Source: Paraphysoderma sedebokerense (Eukaryota > Blastocladiomycota > Physodermatomycetes > Physodermatales > Physodermataceae). Taken from it: DNA of 39,928 nucleotides. Below, in pieces: positions 10,835 to 21,428 of this stretch. Below the pieces are notes generated by a model that did no database searches, was not told where the DNA came from, and saw only the letters and a program-made list of their open reading frames with translations. A program made the position numbers and the translations under genes. How positions within the stretch are numbered: the stretch's first letter is position 1; the number at the start of each line of letters is the position of its first letter. The stretch spans positions 1-39,928 of the forward strand of contig JAHLJZ010000136.1 in the NCBI GenBank assembly GCA_025602915.1. The letters are read 5' to 3'.

Positions 10835-12702
10835 TTAAAGAAAAAGCACCGCAGCGACGGTAGCCAAGAATGCTGAAGCGGGAACTGTGATCTTATGTCC
10901 ACTGCTGGCTAAATTCTTTCCATCATCTTGGGGGACAGATCCTTGTGCCCACAGTGTACTCAAAGTAGGATAATCGTTTAAAGATTTACCGTTCTTGGCA
11001 ACTTGTTCGTTGATATCGCTGGTGACCTTGTTGAATAACTCTTCTGCTTTTCGGTAATCTTCGATTTTCAAGCGAGGCCAGAACTTTTTAATTTGATCAT
11101 CAGTAAGTGTCTTAATTAAGGGGAGTGCCTTCGGTGCATTAGCTGCTTGACGTTTATGAAGGCGGATGATTGTAGTGTTTCCAGGTCCAGGACTAGGAGT
11201 TGGAGTCGGGGAGATAGGAACGGAAGTCGGTGAAGCTTTTGCAGTAGATGTAGTATTGGTTTTGGTGGTATTGGTAGGGGTTGATGAAGACGGCGAAACA
11301 TCAAAATCGTAACATAATCTGTGCGGAATTTTGAGTTAGTTCATGAAGTGAATAAGATTATTTCAGGTCGTAGCAGGTGAATGAAAATTTTACCTAGTTC
11401 TATAGTTCTGAACATCAGCGAGGGTGTAGCGGTAAGTACCATTTTTGTACAATGGGACAAGCGCAGATGGGGATAAAACATCATCAGGGGTCAATTCGTC
11501 GTTTGAATAACTATAGGTAAAATGGTATTTAGTGATCCGGCGCGCTTTCCCAAAAATGATGTAGGTCAAAAGACAAACCTGTAGAAATATTGTCCGTTTC
11601 GACTTCTTTGCCAGGTTGCCCAGATAAAGTCGACGTAGTTATGGTGAATCCAAAACATGGGATCAGCAGGTGAAACAGTCACATCAAGCATATCTAATAT
11701 TCAATAGTTAGCAAACTGTACCACACAAAGTATTCTGATGTTAAATACTTACTTCCTCCGATCCAGACATGAGTAGGGCCGTGAGGGATCCCTTCAGTCA
11801 ACCGTGAAAATGTCTCAAATGATGAAAAAGTGGAAAGTCCGGAGGCAAGACTGTGACTGGGGACCAACCAAGTTTCTGAACTGGACGCGGAGAGGATATT
11901 TGGAGTCTGCACTTCACGTTCCACACATTTGCCATTGTGAGTCCACCCCTCGAACGGGGCTTTCAAGCAATGTTTTTGCCCATAAACAACATCTCCAAAA
12001 TAAGCTGGTGTGAATATTTTACTGTCAAAGGGGGCTGTCGTTGTATTGCAAAGGCAGTTTGATGGTTAACAATCGGGTCGATAAGATGCCAGCGTTGTGG
12101 GCTTGGAAAAAGTTTAAACGACAAACCATTGAAGTCACGACCTTCGTCCCAGTACGGAAGACCCTTAACGATTCCTTTAGAGCGCTTCAACATTTCTTCT
12201 TCAAATTCGTTCACCCTATAGAATCATTTAAAAAGAAGAATGAAGAAGGTTAGAGAAGGTGAATATGAATTGATATTGTCTATGCACTACATACATTGCT
12301 CTGTGGAACTATCATGCGATTCAGGAAATTTTTTTGATGTCAGTTATACCCACTCGTAAGTCCGATTAAGTTGAAATGTACATACAGGATAGAACCACAT
12401 AGTACCATGATACTTTAATCCATCGAAATGCTTTTGGGTGAATTTATCATAAACTCCTTCATCTTTCATTTTCTTAATCCTACAATAGTGAAAGCATCAT
12501 ATAATTAGTCCAACTGTTTGAATTGCAACTTATTGCCCGAAATACATGTCGAAGATACATACGCATCGATTAAATCTTTTACTTCGTCGTTAGACAACGA
12601 TCTAATTTCTTTTCTAATTTTGATTTTCGGGCATGCAGATTGGCCTTGGACCAGTTGAAGCGAGAAGCACACGAACAAAAAGATTGCTAATCCGTACTGC
12701 AT
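10835..12702 (-). CDS. Tyrosinase 1 (secreted type-3 copper oxidase), intact
   Basis: Oxidises phenols to quinones. Eight exons: 12702-12563, 12479-12386, 12308-12295, 12215-12127, 12034-11753, 11693-11579, 11510-11394 and 11318-10835 (444 aa). Signal peptide at residues 1-20. CuA ligands are His64, His71 and His80 (KHFDGLKYH...PFHR), followed by LPYWDEG. CuB ligands are His197 and His201 (PHGPTHVWIGG) and the pair in FWIHHNYVDFIW (223/224). After LCYDF comes a Pro/Thr linker, a dibasic HKRQ site and a C-terminal module ending in a hydrophobic tail. All copper ligands are present. It differs from the other three copies by a longer linker and by lacking the intron before LPYWD, so it is the most divergent member. 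Confidence 0.93.
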
Positions 12703-12764
12703 GTTGAAAAATGGCGGATAAAATTTACAAATGATGGAGCGATTTTAACGGTGCCCTCCCAAGA

Positions 12765-12772
12765 TATATATA
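12765..12772 (-). promoter_or_regulatory. TATA box of tyrosinase 1
   Basis: TATATATA about 60 bp upstream of the ATG at 12702, the same place as in the other copies. Confidence 0.5.
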
Positions 12773-13325
12773 GGCCATCTAATCTGAGAAAATCTCGTAA
12801 GGATTTCATCCACAAAACGCATCAGCCGCTTCCGGGCTAGTCGCGTATAGACAAATGCCAGACAATGGAGATGCTTGCAAAAAGCACAATGAACTTTGGG
12901 CTTGACGGCATCCCAATGGTTTTTGAACAAAACTTTCGTTGCGGTACTGAAAAGCTTAACGTACATTTGGCAAATCATATGACGCTTTTTTACATTTTAT
13001 TATGAACAATGTTAAAATGAGTATTGTTCTTGCGAGCTTAATTTTACATAAATCACCGCCAACCCTAGCTTCCATTATTCATAAGTCGTGACATAACATT
13101 ACAACAAACATCAAGTGCGGCTGAACTTCTAAAAATTACCCGAAATTTGAGTTAGATAGGCAACATAATTTTATTCGCCATCATTGAAAATAGTATCACT
13201 TTCTACTTATTGTTTGTGATGTAAGTGTAGTCCCAACAGCACATAAATACATAAATACATAAAAACTATCACAATTTCTTCATTCAAAAAATACAATGAG
13301 TTGTAAGAAAAAACTTTAATTTGCA
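12773..13325. other. Intergenic spacer with short tandem repeat
   Basis: AT-rich. Contains a small ATACATAA-type tandem repeat at about 13240-13265. No gene supported. Confidence 0.5.
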
Positions 13326-15113
13326 CTAAAACAGAGAATACAAAAATCCAACCAGTACAGAAGCAATCAGTCCAACTGAGCCTGAATCAAGAGCGAAGGC
13401 AGAGCTTGTAGTTGTCGGGCCAGATCCTTCCTGATACAGTTGAGAAACAGTCTTGAAACTAGACAACGGTGTGCCGTTTTGTAGTAAGTCATTGATAACA
13501 GTGGTGATGTTATTCAATGCCTTTTCAGCTTTTCGGTAGTCTTCTATTTTGATTCTTGGTGAGATTTGCTTGATCTCGTCATCGGTCAAGGAAGCAAGAA
13601 ATGGTAATTTGCTCGGTTGAGTTTCAGCTTGACGCTTGGCTAGTCGACCAGCGGTACGAGGCGACACTGGAATTTCGAACGCATAACAAAGTCTACGACA
13701 AAGAAAGGTCAGGCACCAATGTAATATCTAAGAGTGAAGTCTGAGAAAAGAATAGTCCGAACGAACCTATTATTGTAGTTCTGTGTATCTTCCAAAGTGT
13801 ATTGAAACCTCCGAACATTCATTGGGGTAAGCGTAGTTCCATTGTTCGCGAACGCAAAGAAGTTTTCCAGCTGATAAGTACACATTAGTTACTTCCTACA
13901 TGGAAATTCACTATATAAAACCAAATACTTACTCTAATTCTTTGCCAAGTGGCCCAGATGAAGTCTACATAGTTATGATGGAGCCAAAACATTGGATCGG
14001 CCGGTGATGGATCCGCTCGTCCCATGTCTGCGGGCAAAAATCGATGTGAGTTCATCTATTCCAGCTATCATTAAGTTTACGGATATACTTACTTCCATTA
14101 ACCCACATATGCGTCAGGTCATGTGGGACACTTTCTGTGAGCATTGCAAATTCTTCGAAGGTGGATATTCGGGAGAGTCCGAAAGCCAAAGTTTGTGCAG
14201 GAACGATCCAAGCTGACTGAGTACCTCCGGTCGAAATAGTTGCACGCCTGACATTTCTTGAAACACATTGCCCATCGTGCATCCAACCTTCAGAAGGAGC
14301 TTGGAGACATTGATTCTGTCCGACAGTGACGCTGCCCATATACTGCGCAGAAAACAGCGGCGTTTCAAGGGGAGCTATTTGAAAATTCTGGATTAAAGGG
14401 ATTGCTACCCAGCTTAATGATTAAAGATACGAATATGCCACTAAAATCCGCGCCTTCATCCCAGTATGGCAGTCTTTGTAATAAATTCACAAAATTTTTG
14501 TTAAGTTAAATTAGTCGTCTCACTACCTATAATGTAAGCAATTGTTACTCACCTGAATGACGCCACCAGAATTTCTAACATTTCATCTTCAAATTCATTC
14601 ACTCGAAGAAACTTCTAGTGTTAACGACTGAAATAACAACGCAGTCAAGAAAGGTTTTGGAACTTACAAGGCTCGATGGAACTTTTTCAAATGATGAAGT
14701 AATTCCCGCGCGAAATTCAAAGGAATTGGAGAGAATCATTAATCATTATTGATTTTAAAGTCCATATTTACGAGATATACATACTGGGTAGAATGCCAGT
14801 GTTCCGTGGTAGTCCATTCCTGCCAAATGTATACTTGTGAACTCATCATAGACCCCGCTTCTCTTCATTCTGTTCAGTCTTCATTGGCAGTATATTTATC
14901 ATATGAAAAACATTAATTTACTGAAACTTTTTGAGGTGACCACAAAAATCTCAAAACATACGCATTGATGAAAACCTGTCTTTTTTCGGAAGTGGGTGAC
15001 TTGATTTCTTTTCGAATTTTAATTCTTTGGCAGATATTAGCTGTAGTCTGTGTGTATACAACTTGAAGATATCCAAGGATGCAGAAGACAGTAATGATAC
15101 TTAAGCAACGCGT
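13326..15113 (-). pseudogene. Tyrosinase 2, probably decaying tandem copy
   Basis: Same exon plan as tyrosinase 4 and close in sequence. CuA (IHLAGMDYH) and CuB (PHDLTHMWVNG; FWLHHNYVDFIW) are readable, and the C-terminal exon 13667-13326 is open, with KRQ site and hydrophobic tail. Three defects set it apart. First, the codon aligned with the ATG of copies 3 and 4 is ACG (15113-15111), with no in-frame ATG upstream. Second, the exon at about 14531-14612 is shorter than in copy 4 by small deletions; after the 14-nt microexon it reads into a stop, and part of the helix is in a shifted frame. Third, the donor after PYWDEG is GC instead of GT, though a nearby GTGGCA could replace it. A rescue using a non-AUG start and altered splicing cannot be excluded. 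Confidence 0.7.
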
Positions 15114-15173
15114 GATTGTTTGTTCTAGTGAGATTAGAGCAGATGAAGATATCTTTGTCGAAGAATGGTCTCC

Positions 15174-15184
15174 TTTTTATATAT
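15174..15184 (-). promoter_or_regulatory. TATA box of tyrosinase 2
   Basis: TATATAAAAA-type box still present about 65 bp upstream of the ACG that replaces the start codon. Confidence 0.45.
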
Positions 15185-16102
15185 CAGTGAAGTAATAACT
15201 GTTATAAATCGGTGTCACGACTTACAACAGATCTGATCTATACTTAGCAGTTTCATGGACCGTTTCATTTGGGCTTAGGAGCATCAGATTGAAATCGGCC
15301 TTAATTATCTGTTATTGCACTTATATCGGTGTACCGTTTCATAGTTGCTGTTTCAATCATTGGCAAGCTCCCCCTTTTTGATCGAAATGCCCTTTGTGGG
15401 GTTGAGGAACAGGATGGAACAGGGCAAAAAAACATTTTGACGTGTTTGACTGCACCGCTTCATGCCCGCTTCCAAAATTCAAAATAGACATATCCCAATT
15501 CTCTTAAATTCTAGCCCTTTAGGAAACATAGCATTTCAAAATAAGTTTAATCTTTGGATTTCTAGTGCTAGTGAACCTCGATCGTCATTATGAGTGGACG
15601 ATAGGACCTCATTGTGGCTTCCATCACATGCAACGTGTTCTTGAAATCACTTGCGTAAAACACTGGCACAATGCTAATTCAACAGATTGTGTTCTCTTTC
15701 CTAGTCAATCCATTTTGATCAAACCATGAAATATTACTTTAAGATTCGGATTCGACTAGCATATGGAAATTTTCGATTAAAGCTGCAGATTTAGCGCTCA
15801 AATATAAAGTCCATTTCACCGATTGGAATTATTCTAATTTAAACAAATTTAACTTTGGTTCTGGTATTCAGTACTCAGTAAAGAAATCTCACAGCAAGCA
15901 TGAGGTTGCTGGAGTTCTAAAAACACCCCAAACTCAGCCTCAACGTTTGGCCTGCTGTTCTCAAGCGGCAACATTTTCTATGATTTTCTATTTATTCTCT
16001 GAATGCACGAGAACCGTAAATAACACAATATACAAAGCATTTACAGATTGGCTAGGCCTAAAATATATTTTATGGGGTGTAACTGTCGAATTTCTCGTTG
16101 GT
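15185..16102. other. Intergenic spacer between tyrosinases 2 and 3
   Basis: AT-rich; upstream flank of copy 2 and 3' flank of copy 3. I see no ORF, repeat or RNA gene that can be supported. Confidence 0.5.
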
Positions 16103-17506
16103 CTAAAGCAATGAATAAAAAATTGCAGCGAACAGAGAAGCCACCAGTCCTGTTGAATCGGATCCAAGAGAGCTAGCAGAATTTGTAGTCACAGGTGTGG
16201 ATCCTTCCTGCTACAACTGAGAAAGAGTCTTGAAACTAGACAAGGGTTTACCCTTTTGTAATTCTTCATTGATGCGGGTGGTAATATTGTTGAACGCTTG
16301 TTCCGCTTTTCTGTAGTCTTCTACGTTTATTCTTGGTAAGACAGTCCGGATTTCTTCATCAGTCAATGAAGCAAGGAAAGGTAATTTGTCTGGTTGAGAT
16401 GCAGCTTGGCGCTTAGTCAATCGACGAGCGGGGGCGGAAACTTGATAATCGTAACAGAGCCTGCGAAATACGGAGGTTAAATTACTGCATATCGAGAGAA
16501 CGGGATTCAACCGAATTATATGATCAACAAACCTGGTATTGAAGTTTTGAACATCTGCCAACGTGAACTGAGAAAGTGGTACCACCGTTTGTGTGGTGGT
16601 TCCGTCGTTTGCGAACGCGAAAAAATTTTGTCCCTAGAGATTGAGAAGTTAGTTATCCCAGATACCTGAGAAGTTGAGCAGAACAATAATTTTGAGCTGA
16701 GCGAGTCCCTCGGCCAAAGTCTGTGCAGGAACGATCCAAGCTTGCAGAGTGCCTCCGGTCGAAATAGTTGCACGCCTGACATATCTTGCAACGCATTGCC
16801 CATCGTGAGTCCAACCTTCAAAGGGAGCTTGGAGACATTGACGTTGTCCGACAGTCACGCTGCCCATATATTGCGGAGTAAATAGCGGCGTTTCAAGGGG
16901 AGCTGATAATATAGGGTAGAGTAAGCTTTTTTTCTGCAAGTGCTCAAATTTTTTTGATATGCACACTCACCATTGTAGTCGGCACCTTCATCCCAATACG
17001 GCAAACTAGAAAACGACGTGGTAACATTAGTTTAACTTTAATTTTTATATTTTGGTTTAACATTAATGATATTAACAACTTACAATGCTCGGTGGAACTA
17101 TTTCCAGAAATCACCAATATGAATTATTGAAGTTATTAGCCAAGAGTCATGAAATATCATTAATTCTCAGAGGATACTTACAGGATAAAACCACATCGTA
17201 TTGTGATACTGCAATCCTTCAAGATGTTTTTGTGTGAATCGGTCGTAAACTCCACCAGTTTTCATTCTGTTAATGCTGTAAAAATCAAGATAATGATCTT
17301 CGTTAGATCTTTATTTGTGATATTTAGCAAAGCCATAAATCAACGAGGATAGCTTACGCATTGATAAAATCTTGTCTTTCGGCAGTAGACAGGGATTTTA
17401 CTTCTTTTCTGATTTTTAGTCGCGTACAGGTGGGAGCACTTTGCCCGTGAGCAAGTTGCAGAGATCCAAGTATGCAAAGGACTGTAATAATGCTTAAGCA
17501 ATGCAT
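16103..17506 (-). pseudogene. Tyrosinase 3 pseudogene (CuB lost)
   Basis: Starts normally (ATG at 17506; signal peptide; exon 1 17506-17358) with CuA ligands in KHLEGLQYH and the FHR microexon. The 54-nt exon for NEFEDEM...VIQG is absent; the next exon (TTGCCGTATTGG, about 17009) still joins in frame. The large exon follows copy 4 up to GLAQL (about 16695); then everything encoding PHGTTH...HHNYIDF is missing and the sequence resumes near the GQNFFAF exon, out of frame. Near the C-terminus TAG replaces a Tyr codon at 16213-16211, beyond which the old frame still reads to 16103. With half the copper site gone it cannot be a tyrosinase. A secreted CuA-only fragment could be made, if anything. 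Confidence 0.9.
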
Positions 17507-17572
17507 AATTGACTATGTAGTGATGAGACAAATAGAAGTGGTTTGATGGTCGCTTCGCAAGAGAGAGCTATC

Positions 17573-17580
17573 TTTATATA
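17573..17580 (-). promoter_or_regulatory. TATA box of tyrosinase 3
   Basis: TATATAAA about 70 bp upstream of the ATG; retained although the gene is broken. Confidence 0.45.
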
Positions 17581-18711
17581 ACTCGCTTTCAAAAGAATTC
17601 GGAGACTTCTTGAATGCAACCTGCGGAAAGGTCATAATAGGTCTTAATTTGTCCTGCTTCAACAATTTTGAATTTTCGCCCGAAACGGTCAGTTGCGAAA
17701 GCTTATTATCGCAACGCTTTGCAGAAACTGGAATTTTGATTGTTATGTAAACAAATATGACAACAGCCTTTATTAAAATTCACCAATAGTGAGCTAATGC
17801 TTTTGGCTCTGTATGGGACTACCGGCACCGCTCAATTACATCAGAACATTCGTTTGGTCACGAGTGGATCCACGCAGAAATTTAACAAGTTCGGAGAATA
17901 TAGTATCAAATTTGACGTAATCGCATTCATACGACTCCTTTGAGTGCAATGCGTTTAACAGTTTTGCCTCATGATCAGACTCCGCTTAATTGATACATTA
18001 TTGAAGTATTGTAAACCATCCCGCCTTCGTATCCGGTAGAATTACGACTAATTTTGATGCAGTCCAATCAAAGCTAAGATAGTCTGCTCCCTCAAGTTGG
18101 GTTTATGCTCCAACCGAGCGCCAGTCTCTTTCTTTGGAATTTGATCCAAAATGTTCCGTTTGTTTCAACATTAATCTTTACCTTTAAATGGACATTACAT
18201 GTTGACCCCATTAATAATTGATAGAATGCACAGTATTCCCAATCATAAGGAATAACCTTACTTATAGAATAATTTCTTTAATACTCTGTGACTCTGTCAT
18301 CTATAAGTATAACTGAAAGTTCAAATTTTTTGTTTCTGCCGGTTATGACAATTAGCGACTGCCTATATGCTTCTGAACTTGTTCACTCTTTGTTCCAAAT
18401 CTCTTTACTTTAATCGCTATCGCCATTTTGAAGCACTAATGTTTCAAATCAAATTCTTACTGAGGACTGGACAATTGATTATTCGTTAAATTTACGACTG
18501 AATTAAGTAACTTTAGCAATGGCATAAAATCGAGCCGATATCAGAATATTTTTGGTCAAGGTTCAGTAGCTGACCTTTTTATTCTCTAATATATGTACTA
18601 TGAATATATAAATTTACAGCAAGAAATCATCAATACTCGGTTATAATACAAGAAGAATCTAATAAAACTATATTTAACAATGATTTATCGCACTTTTAAC
18701 ATCTATCTGCT
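17581..18711. other. Intergenic spacer between tyrosinases 3 and 4
   Basis: About 1.1 kb of AT-rich sequence with no open frame over 60 codons, no RNA gene and no obvious repeat. Upstream flank of copy 3 and 3' flank of copy 4. Confidence 0.5.
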
Positions 18712-20449
18712 CTATAAAAATGAAACAAGAGCGCCAGCCACAATTGAGATTATCATGCCGGCGGAACCCGCATGGAGAGAGCCAGCTGAATTTGTCGTTT
18801 CTGGTACAGATCCTTCCTGATACATCTGAGCAAGAGTCTGGAAACTAGACAACGGTTTACCTTTTTGTAGCTCTTCATTGATACGAGTGGTAATATTATT
18901 TAATGTTTCTTCGGCCTTTCTATAATCTTCTACTTTGATTTTTGGTAATACTCTCTTGATATCATCATCAGTCATTGAAGCGAGGAATGGTAACGTGATC
19001 GGTTGAGATGGAGTTTGACGCTTGGACAGCCGACGACCCGCAGTAGCCGATGCTGAAACTTGAAAATCGTAGCAAAGTCTGCGACAGAAAAAGGTCAGGT
19101 CACCGATAAAAAGATTTCTGAGGAAAGAATAAGTCAAACTAACCTTGTGTTGAAATTTTGTACGTCTGCCAAGGTATTTTGAGAAAGTGGAACCACCGTT
19201 TGCGGGGTAGTTCCATCGTTCGCGAACGCAAGGAAGTTTTGGCCCTGGAATTTGTACATTAGCGACCCCATTTATGAGTAGTTGTCATAAGAAACCAAAA
19301 GCCTACGTTTCTGCTTCGTTGCCAAGTGGCCCAAATAAAGTCTATATAATTATGGTGGAGCCAAAACATTGGATCGGCCGGTGATGATTGAACATCTGCC
19401 ATGTCTTCGCGAAAATGGATGTGAGTTCTACATTCCAGTTATCATTGACTTCATGAAAATACATACTTCCACCTATCCAAACATGAGTCGTGCCGTGGGG
19501 CACACCTTCTGTACTTGTTGAAAAATCTTCGAAGGTTGTTAGCTGGGAGAGTCCGGCAGCCAAAGTTTGTGCAGGCACTATCCAAGCTTGCTGTCGGCGT
19601 CCGCTCGAAATTGTCGCACTTCTGACCTCTCTTGCAACACATTGCCCATCGTGCATCCAACCTTCAAAAGGAGCTTGGAGACACTGATTTTGTCCGACAG
19701 TGACGCTTCCCATGTATTGCGAAGTAAACAACGGCGTTTCAAGGGGAGCTATTTAAAAATCCGGGATTAAAGGGTTGCCAACATACCCAGCTTAATGATT
19801 AAATATATGAACATACCATTAAAATCCGCGCCTTCATCCCAATATGGCAGTCTTTGTATTAAATTCAACAAAATTTGGTCAAATTAAATCAATCGTCTCA
19901 TTACCTATAATGCGAGTCACTCACCCTTGAATGACGCCACCAGAATTTCTCAGCATTTCATCTTCAAATTCGTTCAGTCTGAAAAAACAAGCTAGTGTTA
20001 ATGACTGGGATAGAATCAATATGAGAAATCTAATTCTAAAACTTACAAGGCTCGATGGAACTATGTCAAAAAAACACCGCACAAATATGGAAAAATTGTT
20101 AGCTACTTTGACTTTAAAGTTTAAATTCGCGAAATGTACATACAGGATAGAACCACATTGTACCGTGGTATTGCAATCCATCGAGATGTTTGGCTGTGAA
20201 TCGATCGTAGACTCCACCAGTTTTCATCTTGTTAATTCTTCATTAGCAGTATGTTAATACACTTTTATTCCCGTCATAGAATGACCAAAAAATAACTTAC
20301 GCATCGATGAAATCCTGCTTTTCAGCAGCCGTCAGTGATTTGATTTCTTTTCGAATTTTACTTCGAGTGCAGGTATTAGCATTCTGCGCGAATGCAGCTT
20401 GAAAGGATGCAAGGATGCAGAGGACTGTAATAATACTTAAACAACGCAT
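18712..20449 (-). CDS. Tyrosinase 4 (secreted type-3 copper oxidase), intact
   Basis: Nine exons: 20449-20301, 20237-20144, 20060-20047, 19978-19925, 19851-19817, 19748-19467, 19404-19307, 19244-19144 and 19078-18712; 397 aa with no frame breaks. Signal peptide at residues 1-21. CuA ligands are His67, His74 and His83; the last sits in the 14-nt microexon 20060-20047. CuB ligands are His200, His204 (PHGTTHVWIGG) and the HH pair 226/227 in FWLHHNYIDFIWATWQ. The catalytic part ends at LCYDF, followed by the dibasic site RRLSKRQ (Lys-Arg at 19023-19018) and a C-terminal module (LPFLASMTDDDI...VEDYRKAEE) ending in a hydrophobic tail. Fungal tyrosinases are known to be activated by C-terminal cleavage; the use of this site is inferred. 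Confidence 0.94.
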
Positions 20450-20517
20450 GATTTTCTAGTTAGAATTCAACTATGTCGAGATTAGCTATACCGCTAACAG
20501 AAAGGCACCGTTTTACT

Positions 20518-20528
20518 CCTTTTATATG
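20518..20528 (-). promoter_or_regulatory. TATA box of tyrosinase 4
   Basis: CATATAAAAGG-type box about 72 bp upstream of the ATG at 20449. Confidence 0.5.
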
Positions 20529-20876
20529 TCAGTAAAGCTGACTTTGAAAGTAGCGAAGCTAAATTTGTCACAATTACAACGGAAAGCATCGCATTTTAGC
20601 GATAATTCAAATGCACGCGACGGGGATGTGGAAAACAATTGTACCTTGCTACGAAAAGAATTCAATAATTGATTTCATACGAACGCACCAATGGTTAGAG
20701 TTTCAGATCTTATCCAAGGAATCACTATGTGAGCTTATATAACTGATGCAAAGCATATATGCATCAGGTAATTGAAGGACAATTACTGCTGGTTACTCTG
20801 ATCAATGGTGGCCAATTCCATCTAAACAGAAACTCGGATTTTCGGCAGTAACATTATTAAATGAATACGAATTCTC

Positions 20877-21025
20877 TTATATGTGCGTTGCAGTAGCTTT
20901 TCTGTTTTGAAGTGGATCAAGCAGCGGTTCAGTATAGGTGTGATTTGAGCCGATCGCTTCCGTCGCTGGCACTGCAGATGCCGGCAACACTGGAAATGAC
21001 ACAGATTCTCCGACTACACCGGCTC
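20877..21025 (-). other. Orphan exon-like ORF
   Basis: Minus-strand frame of 49 codons preceded by an acceptor-like CTCTAG and ending in TAA. The peptide (VGESVSFPVLPASAVPATEA...) is Pro/Ala/Ser-rich and more GC-rich than its AT-rich flanks. It could be the last exon of a gene I cannot rebuild, or a relic; the rest of 20529-21428 shows nothing supportable. Confidence 0.2.
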
Positions 21026-21428
21026 CTAGAGGCCAAATATATCACAATGCAGGGAAATTTATTTTAATTAATTAAGGAACACTGCCATCTGTAGAGTGCA
21101 GAATAAATTACGGCTATTTGACATCAAAAATAGTGTGCATTATTATTACACTTTTCTATAGATAACCATCTCTAATGCATAGATTGCTTAAGACATGCAT
21201 TTTCTCAAAATGTTTGTTCGAAATGATGACAAATTCTCTTCCTCGATAGGATGATTATGTGCAAGGCAGTGCTCTCAAGGAAAAACTCATTGAATCTTAG
21301 CTGACGGACAAAGTGTCTAATTTGGCGTAAGGCTAAACCTTCAATTTGTAGCTAACGGCGGCATGTATTCAAGCGATGCACTAAAGTCCAATCGGAATAT
21401 TCCCACTCTATTACTCAACATTATACCA

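Noticed and set aside
10609-10863. Plus-strand 84-codon ORF
   Set aside because: Lies in the 3' flank of tyrosinase 1 and runs antisense into its last exon; no coding signature.
13240-13265. CRISPR-like or satellite array
   Set aside because: Only about three short AT-rich units; ordinary microsatellite in an intergenic region.
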